Below are positions 22,603 through 33,744 of a DNA stretch of 64,000 bases, piece after piece (position 1 is the stretch's first letter; each line of letters begins with the position of its first letter). The stretch covers positions 62,001 to 126,000 of the forward strand of contig UYJD01000014.1 of assembly GCA_900618795.1 (NCBI GenBank), given 5' to 3'. The stretch is from Cyanodermella asteris (taxonomy: Eukaryota; Ascomycota; Lecanoromycetes; Ostropales; Stictidaceae). The position numbers were made by a program, and so were the translations under genes. The notes beneath the pieces are model-generated. The model had not been told where the DNA came from. It saw only the letters and a list, made by a program, of their open reading frames with translations, and searched no databases.

Positions 22603-22703
22603 TGCTTGCACCGAGATTCGAACTCGGGTATCCGGATGTTCCAGGATTTGAAAGCTCAAATAGTTTTGGGAATCCGACAGCTTAACCACTGGCTTATACA
22701 AGC
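22603..22703 (-). tRNA. tRNA-like sequence (possible tRNA-Leu(CAA) or tRNA pseudogene)
   Basis: On the minus strand a 101-nt sequence has a 7-bp acceptor stem (GCTTGTA with TGCAAGC), a final A, a D-arm-like AGTGGTTAAGCT, and a good T arm (CCGAG-TTCGAAT-CTCGG). The middle can be folded in more than one way. With stem GGATT/AATCC and a variable arm CTGG-AACAT-CCGG it would be a Leu(CAA) tRNA with an intron, but position 33 would be C instead of the near-invariant U. An alternative stem TCGGA/TCCGG gives anticodon CCC. I therefore call it tRNA-like and possibly dead. Confidence 0.5.
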
Positions 22704-23113
22704 TCGAGCAATGAAGAACTTGATTGCTTGTCTGCGAGGATATGTGCAACTTCGAGACAAGCAAGTGTGGCGCACTCCCGGTCGCTCAGAATGACACTAC
22801 AGCTCAGAAAGCTTCAATTCAAAAGTAGCAACATGTGATTAGGAAGCCACATCGCTTTTGTCTTCGCTTTCCTGACACAGCTGCGACGTTTGTCCGAAAC
22901 TCGGCACCCTATAGCCGTTCTTTCTCTCTTCCGCAGGAACCCCCTCCGCACGCATGCCGCAGCAGTGTTGCCGACGCTTCGGTTAAAAGAGTTTATAGAG
23001 TCGCTCCCAGGTTCTTGCTCAGGACGTAGCTAGTCTTTCTGAGATTTACCCCTTGAGCGGTGCTATACCTCTCCAAACTCGCTCAAACCGGCTGCCTCGT
23101 CGTCACGGTCAAA
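22704..23113. other. 3' flank of the carotenoid oxygenase gene
   Basis: No gene recognised. Confidence 0.4.
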
Positions 23114-24869
23114 TCACGACCCGCCTGCAGGCAGATGCACGCCATGGAATCCAAAGGTGACTGGCACAGGGACATCTGCCCTGGCGATCTCGCTCAAGTC
23201 TGTGGCATCAAGGCAGACCAGGTAACTCGTACCCTTGACGCCATCCAGCACCACAATCAGCAAAACTCCATCGTCCTCTTCTGTCGCACCCGGCCGTGGA
23301 ACAAAAATTGGCTCGCTCGGTGTATGCTTGTCCACGCACCAAAGCCGGTGCTCGCCAGAGACCGTGTCAGTCTTGCCGATCGAATCCCAAAAGGAACTTT
23401 TCCCTTGCGCCACCAAGCTGTAGACATATCTATACGGCTTCGTGTAATTCTTAGGATTGATGATTGGGATGTCGCCGCAGATGGGCTCAGATAACGACCA
23501 AAGCACCTTTGCAGCGTCTTTTCTGACGCTTGCTTTCCCTTCCAGCGGCACGTCACCCAACCGATAGCGCGTCAATGCGGCTTTGACCTTGTATGTTCCC
23601 GCACCCTGGCCAGTCGACATTAGATTCTGGTAATAGAAGAGATGTAGTATGTCCAGGTTCTCGAACTGGACCAAGTCTGCAAGAATTTCGGTTCCGCCAT
23701 CTGCTGCTGTCTGCTCCCAGGCATTTACGGTATGGAAACAGAACATGGCAGGGCTCGTGTACTTCTTGACGACACCACGCTTGCCGATCCGATCGACGAC
23801 TACCCAGGTACACTTGGCGCTCTTGTCAAATGGCGCGATTGCCTCGAGGATGTTGCGTTTCCAGAGGATGTCGATCCCCATGTTCGCGAAGAAGGCTGGC
23901 CAAATGCACAGGATTACGAAGTGCTCTGTGAGGAAGAGGGAGTGGATGTAGGCATGTTTGATGTCGATGCCACTTATGCTCGCGAGTATGTCTGTTTTGC
24001 CTGAACTGGCCCGTGTGCGGAAAATGTTATACACCGCGCGAGGTCCAAAGTCCATGTTGTAGTTGAATATGTCTCCTGTGCCCGGGTCAACGCACGGGTG
24101 TGCTGAAGACATCGGGCCCTTGAGCTTGGGATGGAGTTCCTTCTGGTTCGTGATGGACTTTGGCTGCAGCGTCACCAAGTCAATCTCCTTGAGCTCGCTT
24201 TTATCCGAAGTCACCGAGATGACATTTTGTCCAGCCTTGTGAAGTGCCGGCGCGAAGGCAACACCAATATTCTTCTCCTCCAGCTCGCCTACTTCGAGGG
24301 GCGTGAAGGCCGTCTTCACTTTCCGGTACAGCGATTCGCACGGATCATATTTCTGCCCGAAGCTGATCTCGGTCCAGCGTTTCGTCTTCCGCGCTTTCTC
24401 GATTTCGACGTCCTGGAGCCCCTTGGACGAGTAGGTGATTGCCATATCGTTGCCGTTGGATCGCAGTTCGAAACGGTGGCAGGTCGCGAAGCCGTCGAAC
24501 CAGTGGTCTGCTTCGAAGGCCGAGCCATTTGAATCGGGGAGCGTTTTGTTAGCTCCGGGTCCGATGCGGAGGAGAGAACCTGCAACCCATGATGGGAACT
24601 TGCCAGTCACAGTGAGCTTGGTGGGTTTGGTGTCTTGCGGGAGGTGATGAAACTGATAAGCGCTGGTCAGAACAATTTCGCTTCTAGCAAGCAACCATAG
24701 ACTTGGTCTCACTTACACCAGCGTTGTTGGGCCAGTCCAGGTAAGGGCGAGTATGAGGCTCCAGTCGAGTAGGTTCTTCTCTGGCAGTCGGACTCAGCTT
24801 GTCATGGCTTACACTGGAAACACCAGGCAATGGGCCCCCGTCCCCCTTGGTTTCTTCTGCTTGGAACAT
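23114..24869 (-). CDS. Carotenoid cleavage oxygenase (RPE65/CCD family)
   Basis: Seen: exon 1 is 24717-24869 (ATG at 24869) and exon 2 is 23114-24652, joined over a 64-nt intron (GTAAGT...TCAG) in phase 0, giving 563 residues. The joined text LDWPNNAGFHHLPQDTKP restores the family's N-terminal motif. Then KFPSWVAGSLLRIGPG, FEADHWFDGFATCHRF and four histidines in the expected iron-binding contexts: SSAHPCVDPGTG, KHAYIHSLFLTEHFV, MFCFHTVNAWEQ and the C-terminal FGFHGVHL. Known: these non-haem Fe(II) enzymes split double bonds of carotenoids with O2; fungal members include the retinal-forming and torulene-cleaving enzymes (CarX, CarT/CAO-2). All four ligands are kept, so it is probably active. 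The exact carotenoid is not clear. No carotenoid synthesis genes are seen nearby, so it is not in a carotenoid cluster within this window. Confidence 0.92.
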
Positions 24870-26595
24870 TGTGACAGTTTGTGCTGGAACAAGGGTAATT
24901 TGTTCTTTCTCGGTCGGTAACAAGGCACATTTTGTACTTCCCCCACCGGCCGCCTTTCCGGGCAGACGTAGCTGACCTGAATCCACTCTCCCAATCAGAA
25001 TCGGATCTGGCTTTGGGAGAGGAGCGGCATCACCTTCATTACGGCCGTCCGATCGATCGCAATGCCTGCAGTCAGGACTCGTACATTGTCTTCATTCCGT
25101 GCTTCAGCTGACAGTTCCAGCGGGTTGCAAGCTCAACCCGCATAAGATAAGCATGCAGCATGATGAGACACCTCTCCGATTTGGTGCTGACATCCTGCCG
25201 TATTAAGCCGCGTGCTGTCATCATCAAGATCGCAAAGTAGCCAATGAACGGCTATCTAGTCTTAAGCGAGGTACATCCCAGAGGCAAGCTAACAAGTGGC
25301 GTCGTTCTGCTCCTCTTTGACGTCGCAGGCAGCAGACTCTGTGCATGTCAAAGGCATGGATTGCCTTGATTCGAGCAATTAGCTCATCCTGTATGCGGTG
25401 TCCGTGCGGCACAGGTTCGGGGTCAGTCTTCACCCCATCCTGAAACAGGACTACATCGTAAAATTCTTCCGGCCGTTGGCGTTCTGAGTACGTCAATTAA
25501 CAGTCTTGTCCATATGTGTGTGACGGCCAACGCAGCATATTCAGCCAATTGACGTCTTTAAAGTATTCGGTCAGCGTGCCTGTCATGATGATACGCTAGA
25601 ATCGAGTATATACGAAGCTGCAAATTTGCGGACGCACAAGCTCGAAGTCGGGCTGCCGCTGTCAGATTAAGACCGAAAGCGGAGTTTCATTCTGCCGACC
25701 AAAACTTTCGGCGAAGGTCGACACGTTTTGAGCAATTCCGAGAATGAAACTGAGCCGCTCGATATGGAGAGCTACGAAACGCAGTTTGCCAAACTCAACA
25801 AGAGGAGGCCTCGTCGTCTTCGGAGATCATCTCATAAGTAGAACTCTCCGCCATGGAATCAGATGTCATCGAACACAAGTAAAATGACCACTACTGATAC
25901 TCTATTTTGGATGGAGCAATTGAGGTTCAGATGCGCCCAGCAACTCATCTAAACTTGCGGCAACTTCCATGGTTTGCGACCCGGAGGCGGCATTAAGGCC
26001 AGTTGAAAAAAGTCGTTACCCACCACCCCGGGGGGATCTGCCTGCGACGGCTGGCAGATTCCCGATTGCGCAGCTATGGAACGATAACATTGCATTCTTA
26101 CTCCAAACCTGACTTTACTCTGCCTCCGACTATGGCACAGTTCCTACCAAATCCTCTCAAACACTTGCAACAAGTTCCTTCATATTGCAGCCACTTGAGA
26201 ATCACCTGAAGCTTCCAGCCGTCCCGACTCTTTGCAGTATCTAATTCAAAGTACCTTCCGACAGGATTGCCATCAACCGACGACAAGTATTCACCTATTT
26301 TCGTGAGAGGCACGGATTGTTGCTCATGGTACTATGTACACCTTTGTCTTTAGCCTCGCACGGTCAAAGCCCTCTCATTCCGTTGGACCAAACATTCTCA
26401 CCGTTGATTCGGCACTTGCCCTTCGTGTTTCTACGCTGTGCTGAGTCCAAGGTATAAAGCGATGTTGCCTGTTGTCTTCCATTGCCATCCCCCTTCCCAT
26501 TTCAGATCTTCAGTTCACTCTCTTCAGCGGTTTCACTTTCTGAGCATCTTATTTGAGCATTTTCGATTTTCTCTTCATCGCGATACTTGTCCAAC
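24870..26595. other. 1.7-kb intergenic region
   Basis: No firm gene. On the minus strand a 25-residue start (MTGTLTEYFKDVNWLNML, ATG at 25586) could be spliced at CTCAG (about 25487) to a 90-codon frame 25224-25486 (RPEEFYDVVLFQDGVKTDPE), but the donor is weak and no domain is recognised. Confidence 0.35.
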
Positions 26596-28260
26596 ATGGC
26601 AACCATTGCCGTTTTGTGGCTGGCCAGACTTGCCAATGCGGCTGTGCTTCCACACCAGAATATACCAGCGAACGAAATCAGCTTCAATGCTTTCGGCCTC
26701 CCAAACAACCAGAACACTGGCGCCCGTTCCTCGGCGCTTTCCAATATTCGCAATAACTTTTGATCTGATCCCAACGTGGGTAGTCCCGGTGGCGCCTATC
26801 TCCGGACCTGCTCGTATGCCGAGGACATGATGAACTTCGACAGAGGGGTTTTCTTCGCCAAGAAAATCTCATGGGTGCAAAAGTGCCAGGCTGATGCTTC
26901 GGCCGCCGCGTAAACCGTAGCGGAATCTGGAGCACCTAAGAGCTTGGATGACTTCAAAAAACTTTACCGCAGCTTTAAGACATTCATTCCTGGTGGTCCA
27001 TTCCCAGGAATGCTCGAGAACGGCACGAGTGATCTAGTGTTTTCGATGGAGCGGTTGTCCACAGCTCTGGGATGAAAGCGTATACATGCAAATGACAAGC
27101 TAGCTTACAAGGTGGATGACGGCGTCGCTAAGAACCTTGCCGGCAAGAGACACTGTGAGCTGCCTGCCAGTGGCGCTCTCTTCCACTTCGAACACCGCGA
27201 TCAAGCTAGGCAGAACTTGGCGAAGGCAAATAAGCCGGCGAATCTGATGCCTTCCTCATCCACCCCAAGCCAGGCGATTGTCAACCGCTCGTCATCCGCT
27301 CGAACCGTGGCAGTGAGCTCATCCACACTCCTGCCGATAGCCCCGGTGACTGGCTCTTCGCGAAGATGGCCTTCAACACGAGCAACCTCTGATTCGAACA
27401 ATGGTACCATCTGCAAACCACCCACTAGCCCGCCGATATCGTCTTCATGGCTGCCGTCTACACCCTCTCGGTCGACCACCCCGTTTGCGGCATCCTTGAC
27501 CTCCTCGCCTTCCAAACCTTCGCGTTCCGCCTCTCCGCCACCCACATCCTCGTCAATAAGGGCGACCCCGTCGACAAACTCTTATCTCCCACGGTGACGA
27601 TATCTACTTCAACGGCCGCGCCTGCGACTGACTGAACATCGAGATTCCAACTGATCTGCACAACCGCGTCCTCCTCGATTGTGCCTGGGGCCCCAAGCTC
27701 AAGCGCCTACCGTACCACGAGGACGCGTCCGTGATCGATGAAGCGATCAAGAGCTTTGTCACCTCGCACATGTTGTCGTACTACAGCTCCGACGCCGAAG
27801 TCGCGAAGGACTCTGAGCTCGCGGTCCTCGTCAAGGAAGCCACGCCGGTCAAGATCATCAATTTCCGCGCAGCGTGCGCACCCGCGCGGAGCTCGTCACT
27901 TTGATCCAGCATTTCGCCATGATGATATGTGTCGTGCACAGAGTCGCTAACGGTAACGACCCGGCCAAGTCCACCGCGTCGCTGCCTTACCACCCTATGG
28001 CCTTCTATAAGGCGCTCCCGACTGCCAAGGGTCTCTCCAAGTCCGACAGGGCGCTGGCGAACATTTTCGAACTGCCTTCGTTTTTGAACCGCACAAACGG
28101 CGTGACGAGAAAGGCTAATGACCAGTTTAATAGCGAGGTGGCGGACTTTAGTAAGGTTGTGTAGGCCAGGAGCTTGTATCAGGATGGTTTGAGCCGGGGA
28201 GTGCTGTTTTTGTGGAAGGTGTTGGACCCGTTGAGTAAGCCGTTCTACTTGATCGTTTGA
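26596..28260 (+). pseudogene. lipoxygenase pseudogene (fungal manganese-lipoxygenase type)
   Basis: Seen: an ATG with a signal-like start (MATIAVLWLARLANAAVLP) opens a frame that can be followed across the whole gene. Premature stops: TGA 26761, TAA 26911, TGA 27073, TGA 27390, TAG 27426, TGA 27630, TAG 28162 (first bases). Frameshifts: about 27236-27243, 27583-27592 and 27866. Between them is clear lipoxygenase text: LVFSMERLST, YKVDDGVAKNLAGK, DAFLIHPKPGDCQPLVIRSN, DWLFAKMAFN, the metal-binding WYHLQTTH, MAAVYTLSVDHPV, GPKLKRLPYHEDASVI, HFAMMICVVHRVANG (second His and Asn ligands; the usual HH is HR), LPYHPMAFYKALP, and the end LDPLSKPFYLIV with the C-terminal Val that binds the metal. Known: such secreted enzymes oxygenate polyunsaturated fatty acids. 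Inferred: with seven stops it cannot make enzyme. An intact gene would be about 555 codons, somewhat short for the family. Confidence 0.9.
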
Positions 28261-28518
28261 GGTAAGGTAAGGTAATACACACATTTGGAATAGCAACACT
28301 AAGCATCACGATGCCACTTCACAATGTAACCAACGAAAAGAACGAAGACTTCGCAGAGCGCAGAACAGACGGTAGGGTTGACTAGCGTAGAAAATCGCAT
28401 TGCGCAAAACGTGTTCAGCAGGCCTCGCAGACCATCATCGGCTGCAGGTCCCCTGACGCACCTCTAGAGAGTGGTATCAATGTCATGGTCACAATCATGC
28501 TCGACGACTGCGCGCAAT

Positions 28519-28992
28519 TCATCCTGAGAAGACGTAGCGAGACCCTGCAACTAACATCAGTAACTCTTCCCCAAGAATCGAAGTCCCATCAGCCCTACCG
28601 CCGCGACTGACGACATTATTCATGACAGCCGCCACATTCACAACGTCTAGCGAAGTCACCACAGCCTTCGCGATGCTCATCACACGGCCATCATTCTTCC
28701 ACTGCCAGATCAGCGCAAGGCGGCAAAGTTCGCGCTCAATCTCCCATCCCACTTGATCTTGTAATTGCGCGAGATCATCAAGTTGCTCCAGCTCGAGTGC
28801 GACCACGGCGGCTTCGAAGCCGATTTCTGCGGCGAGATCTGGAACGTTGTGCGAAGTGGGAGTTGGCTCTATGAGTCTGCTGGTTATGGCGATAAGAATA
28901 TAGATGGCTTGTTTCTGGAATGCTGGTGGAGGTGTTCGCATAGGCTGGGGTTCGGGCAGGGACCACGTCGCGAATCCATTTCTGTTGAACAT
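28519..28992 (-). CDS. hypothetical protein, 157 residues (uncertain)
   Basis: Frame from an ATG at 28992 (MFNRNGFATWSLPEPQPM). The middle looks helical (FEAAVVALELEQLDDLAQLQ; SLDVVNVAAVMNNVV). No domain recognised, no signal peptide, no support from neighbours. It may be a real small gene or chance. Confidence 0.3.
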   Translation of the reverse strand: MFNRNGFATWSLPEPQPMRTPPPAFQKQAIYILIAITSRLIEPTPTSHNVPDLAAEIGFEAAVVALELEQLDDLAQLQDQVGWEIERELCRLALIWQWKNDGRVMSIAKAVVTSLDVVNVAAVMNNVVSRGGRADGTSILGEELLMLVAGSRYVFSG

Positions 28993-30229
28993 GGCGAGCA
29001 CTTCTAGAGCGCAGCTGCTTGATGTGTGGAGTTCTGAGCGCCATCTTTCCGACTGGGACGAGACTGAAGTCAGGTATTTGTCGTCAAATGGTGCCTTTCA
29101 GGACATACGACTCAGACAGTCTGGCGGCAAAACGCATGCTGAAAAGAGGCAAACATGTCTCCATAGCAGAAACACCTTTAACGGCGCGTTGCCACGCGGG
29201 CGCATACATGCAACTGAAAGAACCCGAGACATCGTTAATGGAAGAATGGAAGAATGGAAGAATGAAAGAAACGTCACAGCATGCTCTTTCTCAAGACTAC
29301 ATCGAAAAGAAGTCCACAATTGCACGAGACCTCATGCGATCATCTATGTATAGGAGTATGCACAGGTCTGAACAGCTTGTGCCGGTGAAGCCGAGGAAAT
29401 TGGAGCAAACAGGTTGTGAACAAAGGCTCTGTCAGCAGCGGCGCAGCCCGCGCTGTACCGTTTCTTACGTAATTCTCCTCACTTAAGCAACCAGTGCCTG
29501 TCGGTCGTCCGCCAACGATATGGCAAGGCTGGTGTTCCGGACTCAATCCTGAGCTCCGTCAACATCGGGTCAGGCCGGATGGCTCTGTCCACTTTCGATG
29601 GTCCATCGTGCAACCTCTCTTTTCTGCTGGCGATCGTTGAAGCAGTTTCTAGGGGTACGAGGGATTGCAATCGTGGAAAGTCGCTGGTACATTGCATGCG
29701 CAAAAAATATCTGCCATTGTTGAGGACGAGCATACAGCCAGAAAACAGCGAGCGCGCGTACAGTCTTCGATACAGGAACACGAAGTCAATCAGCAAGTCC
29801 TGGAACCTAGCCAGTACGCTTGTGACAAGCGAAACAGGTTTCAGGCGTCTATTCACAGAGGAGGAATGCGATTGCGGTTCTTGGAACGGTGTATCCTGAT
29901 TGGTTTTGGGCAAGCTTGGGTCGCGGCGTCACGGTGTCAATGTCCCCTCCGACACAGTCCGCCATCCACTCCTGCCATTCAAATGCGGCACAATTTGATG
30001 GCCATTGATTGTGAGATGTGCAGACCGCTGTGTAGAACATCTTTGTAATCCGGTAAGCCACCGTTGAGTATATGAAACAACCGCTCCTGCCGTCTCGACG
30101 CTTCGCGTTCACACACCGCACTGAAAATATCAGCACCAACCTGAATAGAGTCAAAAACCTGGAGTCTAACCTTTCTCTGTCCCACTCAAACATATAACCA
30201 CGTCCTCAGAGAACAGAGAAATCCCAGTA
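28993..30229. other. intergenic region
   Basis: Nothing firm. An AATGGAAG 8-mer is repeated three times in tandem at about 29238-29262. Minus-strand frames at 29479-30193 have some protein-like text but many stops and no known domain. Confidence 0.4.
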
Positions 30230-31255
30230 ATGTCCGGTGCAGCATATGGGTCCGCTCTCCAAGGCGTTGAGGCACACCCTCGTCTCAGCCCTTTTCATTA
30301 CATCGACGCCCCTTTCTGGAAGCTGCGTTCTACGACACTGCGCGCTTCTATCTGCATTCCGAAGACCATTCCCGCAAACTATAAACCACCAGTCATTATC
30401 AATTTCCACGGCGGCGTGCTCGTCAGCGGATCTCGCGACTTCATCGACTGGTGGCCACAATGGATTCTCGACCACGCCACAGCCAAAAACGCCATCCTGA
30501 TCAGTCCCGACTACCCATTGACACCAGAAGCCAAATCACCAGAGATCCTCGCCGGAATTGAGGCATTCTGGACGTGGTTATTGGAGGACGGCGGACTTCA
30601 GACAGCGCTAAGCTCGAATGAGGTACCCGGGAAGCTATCGCTTTCCGCCGATACAGGCAAGGTGATTGTTGTTGGTGAGAGCGCTGGCGGATGGGTCGGT
30701 TTGTGGTCGGGTATCCTCCGGCCAGACAGTATCCGAGGCCTAGTCCTGCGATTTCCGATGCTCGATCTCGAGGATGAATTTTACAGTACGTCGCATGCGA
30801 ACGACAAGCTCGGCGGCATCGCGGCTACGCTCCAAGCCACCCTCGAAGTGGTTGTCGAACAGCATATCGCCAGCATACAGCCTGGCGCCGTGCGCCTTCG
30901 AGGCGGACCTGCACCGCATTTCATGGTCGCAGAAGCCGCTCTGATCCACGGCCGAGTTCCCGGCATGATCGGGGCGGAGAACAGAGAATCGTATCCGGTG
31001 CGCGTGCTGCAGAAGGAGGACGGTGTGAAGCTGCCGCCGAAGGTGTGGATTTTGCATGGAACGGATGACTTTGTCGTCCCGATGAGGGGAAGCGAGAAGG
31101 TGCGGGATCTGATTGAGAGGAAGTTTCCGGCCACGGAAGTCAAGTATGATACTGCGCCTGGCGATCATGGGTTTGACGGGGCGATGCATGCTGATGAGAC
31201 GGCGTTTCCGGTGAAGGAGAGGCTGCAGTGGTTGGACAGCACGTGGCTGCAATAG
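30230..31255 (+). CDS. alpha/beta-hydrolase (hormone-sensitive-lipase-like esterase)
   Basis: Single frame of 341 residues, ATG at 30230. Seen: the oxyanion-hole motif as INFHGGVLVSGS (about residue 57), the nucleophile elbow VVGESAGGW (Ser about 152), the acid in WILHGTDDFVVP (about residues 279-282) and the final His in GDHGFDGAM (about 313). These make a complete Ser-Asp-His triad of the alpha/beta-hydrolase fold 3 type. Known: such enzymes hydrolyse short-chain esters, carboxylic esters of drugs or secondary metabolites; the natural substrate is not predictable. No signal peptide, so intracellular. It stands alone, with no biosynthetic gene next to it. Confidence 0.85.
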   Translation: MSGAAYGSALQGVEAHPRLSPFHYIDAPFWKLRSTTLRASICIPKTIPANYKPPVIINFHGGVLVSGSRDFIDWWPQWILDHATAKNAILISPDYPLTPEAKSPEILAGIEAFWTWLLEDGGLQTALSSNEVPGKLSLSADTGKVIVVGESAGGWVGLWSGILRPDSIRGLVLRFPMLDLEDEFYSTSHANDKLGGIAATLQATLEVVVEQHIASIQPGAVRLRGGPAPHFMVAEAALIHGRVPGMIGAENRESYPVRVLQKEDGVKLPPKVWILHGTDDFVVPMRGSEKVRDLIERKFPATEVKYDTAPGDHGFDGAMHADETAFPVKERLQWLDSTWLQ

Positions 31256-31515
31256 ATTCCTATATGAAAAAGCCTGATTCCTGGTGCCTCTCGGCTGGAT
31301 TTTACGCGGTGAAATCGAGGAGAGTTCTTCGAAATTTTTGACAACGATTAGCTCGCCACGAGTGGGTTTCTACATAGCATATGCAAAGCCTTTCTTGTGT
31401 GTGAGATAGAGCAGTTAGCATTGCTAAAGAACAAAGGCAGGCTCAAAAGATGAAAAAATTATATATACCAAAATTATGAAATCCACTAACATCGGTATCT
31501 GCACAATACCTTAGG
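31256..31515. other. 3' flank of hydrolase gene
   Basis: A/T-rich, no gene seen. Confidence 0.4.
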
Positions 31516-31597
31516 GGCTTCATGGTCTAGTGGCATGATTCTTGCTTTGGGTAACCAAGCCTGTAAGAGGTCCCGCGTTCGAATCGCGGTGGAGCCC
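31516..31597 (+). tRNA. tRNA-Pro (anticodon UGG) with a ~10-nt intron
   Basis: Cloverleaf seen by eye: acceptor GGCTTCA with TGGAGCC, D arm GTCTAGTGGCATGATT, anticodon stem CTTGC with GTAAG, loop TTTGGG with a short intron (TAACCAAGCC) before the last loop base, and T arm CCGCG-TTCGAAT-CGCGG; discriminator C. The body is close to other fungal tRNA-Pro genes (box A-like TGGTCTAGTGG; box B GTTCGAATC). Confidence 0.88.
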
Positions 31598-32020
31598 GGT
31601 GTTCCCATCTTTTGCTCGATTTCTTTGCCCAAAAGTGGTCAAGTTTAGTGCTGCGGCCTGACTGCGCTGTGCGCTGTCAGCGGGGCTGTACATAACAGCC
31701 GCACGGGCCCGGAGCAATCGGCCGAAACTCTAGTTCTGACTCAATCTCGCTTTTTTGCTCATGTGTCGCATACGCCTCGACGACCATGAGCGAAGTGCGA
31801 TGGTACAGACTTGTATACAGCCATGTTCGGATTTTGTTATCACTTCTGCTGCGATGAACTCTCTTTGTCCGTTGCTAGAATGCTGTCAAGGCGAAGTTGT
31901 GTAGCTTGACCCTGCTCTATTTCCCAGCACTCCCGGTGGACCGGAATTTTGACAGGCATACGTCGTAAGCATCGCCTCAATTTGAGCTGATTTTACAGCT
32001 AGCTATTGTCTATAGCTCCC
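31598..32020. other. intergenic region
   Basis: Between the tRNA and the 3' end of the permease gene. No gene seen. Confidence 0.4.
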
Positions 32021-33744
32021 TCAACGCACCGTCAAACCCCTCTTCCCAAACCGGACGGCCCTCCTCGCCGCACCCCCCTCCACCGTCTTGATCCCGATAT
32101 CCATCTTCCCACCCATCGTGCCAAAGACATCGCCCACGTAGTTCGTCCCGTTGATCCCCTTCTCGAACCGACCCTCCCACTGCCCCACGATCCCCGTCAC
32201 AATCGGCACACCCGCGCGTACCAAATTGACAAACGCCGGCGTCGCATCCTGCAATCCGCCCAACAGATTGTCGTACGCCGACACCCCCGGTGGCGGTCTC
32301 TCGAAATCCGACGCCGTCCTCATGATTATGATCCGCGAGAAATCGGTCTTGTTGGCGGACGAACTGCGCAGGAGAGCTTCGAGGGTTGCGTTGTCTTCTT
32401 GGGCGGTGCTGCAGTAGGTGCCGGACCCGTTGGTCATCAGCGTGGTGAAGTTCTCGAAGGCGGTGCTGAGGTAGGAGCCGGAGTAGTAGACGTCGGAGGT
32501 TGCGCCGTCGCACGAGAGGACCGAGGGAGGTCGGGTGGCGGCTGCGTAGGCGTTTGAGGGTTCGGCGGCGTAGAGGGCGCGGTACTTTGCGGCGGTGGCG
32601 GTGTCGTTCAGCGTCGTGTTCGAGGCTTTGATCAGAGCGACGGCTTCATCGCGGAGCGCGGCGTTGAGTTCGAAGACTTCGGTGCCGTAGAGTTGGCCGG
32701 GGTATTGGTCTGGAAAATAAGCTCCCTGCGGGATGTAGCCGGTCGTGAAATTGGCTGGCAGCTCCCGGGGATCGAATTCGTGTTGCAGGGCGACTTGGAC
32801 TTCGTAGCGGTGGAGGGTCACGGAGCCGAGGGTGCCGACTTTGGGGCTTATGCCTGCGATGCCGGCGATGAAGAAGTAGGTTTTGCGGAGGTCGAAGGTG
32901 GGAGAGAGGGTTAAGGCGGTGATTGTGGAGGCGGCGTTGATTTCGCCTTCGCCGGTTACGACTTGGCAGATGGAGTAGTCGGCTGAGCAGTGGACTTGGG
33001 GGAAGAGGGGTGAGAGGCCGGGGATGGTGACATTGTGGGCGAGGATGTTGAACTCGGGAATGTCGAACCAGACGGTTTCTTCGGGTGTGAACTTGGAATC
33101 GGTCAGCTCTGGTCATGTTTACTTAAAGTTCCATATGCCCAGTCTTTGGTTGACAAGATCTGTGGCACTGCATCGGGGCGAGGTGCACGGTTGTTTTTTG
33201 CATGATTTGACAGGTTGTGTATGACCATACATGAGTTGTTCGGTGAAGAATACGGATCTATCGTCGCAAATTAATACGTTCGATCGAATAGGTGGCACAC
33301 CAACTATACGCCCAGCCTGTAGATCCGTCTTTGACCAGAAGCAAGCCTGAGGACACAGTGGTGTACCACATTTTCAATCAACCACACCATACAAAATACA
33401 TCAGAAGAGACAGTCTATATCTATCACACCCCAACAAAGCAGAACAGCAGGCAACCCGAAAAAGAAAGATCCCATCGTCCTCATACCATGCTAACAATGA
33501 ACACCTTCGGTGCAATCCCACTCTGATCCTCATCCCTCTTCTCAAGGATCCGTTCGAGGGCGACCCTATCCTCATCGCGCTTCTCGGCTCTTCCCTCCTC
33601 CGGCAACGCGGCCAACAACCAACCGGCGTCCTCGTGACGCTGAGTCAAATCATTGTTGCGCGCTTCTTGCTGGACGGGCGCGGCAACGGCGAGACCGGCG
33701 AAGATGGTCGACGCGGTGAGAGCGAAAGGAGTTTGAAACTGCAT
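32021..33744 (-). CDS. Purine nucleoside permease (NUP family), two exons with a 395-nt intron
   Basis: Seen: exon 1, 33487-33744 (ATG at 33744), has a signal peptide (MQFQTPFALTASTIFAGLAV APV), a charged propeptide-like part with KR sites (EEGRAEKRDEDR; LEKRDEDQ) and ends IAPKVFIVSM. Exon 2, 32021-33091, begins FTPEETVWFDIPEFN. The phase-0 join across 33092-33486 (GTATGA...AAG) recreates the family's KVxIxSMF...E..VW motif and gives 442 residues. Further family text: SADYSICQVVTGEGEINAAS, YFFIAGIAGISPKVGTLGSV, PQGAYFPDQYPGQLYGTEVF, DFSRIIIMRTASDF and GTNYVGDVFGTMGG. Known: the family is related to Candida Nup, reported to import purine nucleosides; the fold resembles nucleoside phosphorylases and there are no classic transporter membrane segments. 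Inferred: secreted or cell-surface protein for nucleoside use. The intron is long for this window. Confidence 0.88.

Noticed and set aside
23000-28300. Carotenoid oxygenase plus lipoxygenase as a joint apocarotenoid/oxylipin cluster
   Set aside because: The lipoxygenase is dead and no other pathway gene lies near; adjacency alone is not evidence.
29236-29266. AATGGAAG triplicate as a mobile-element sign
   Set aside because: Only three and a bit copies of an 8-mer; a minor simple repeat.
32006-32557. Plus-strand and second minus-strand frames over the purine nucleoside permease
   Set aside because: Shadows; the permease frame has clear family motifs.
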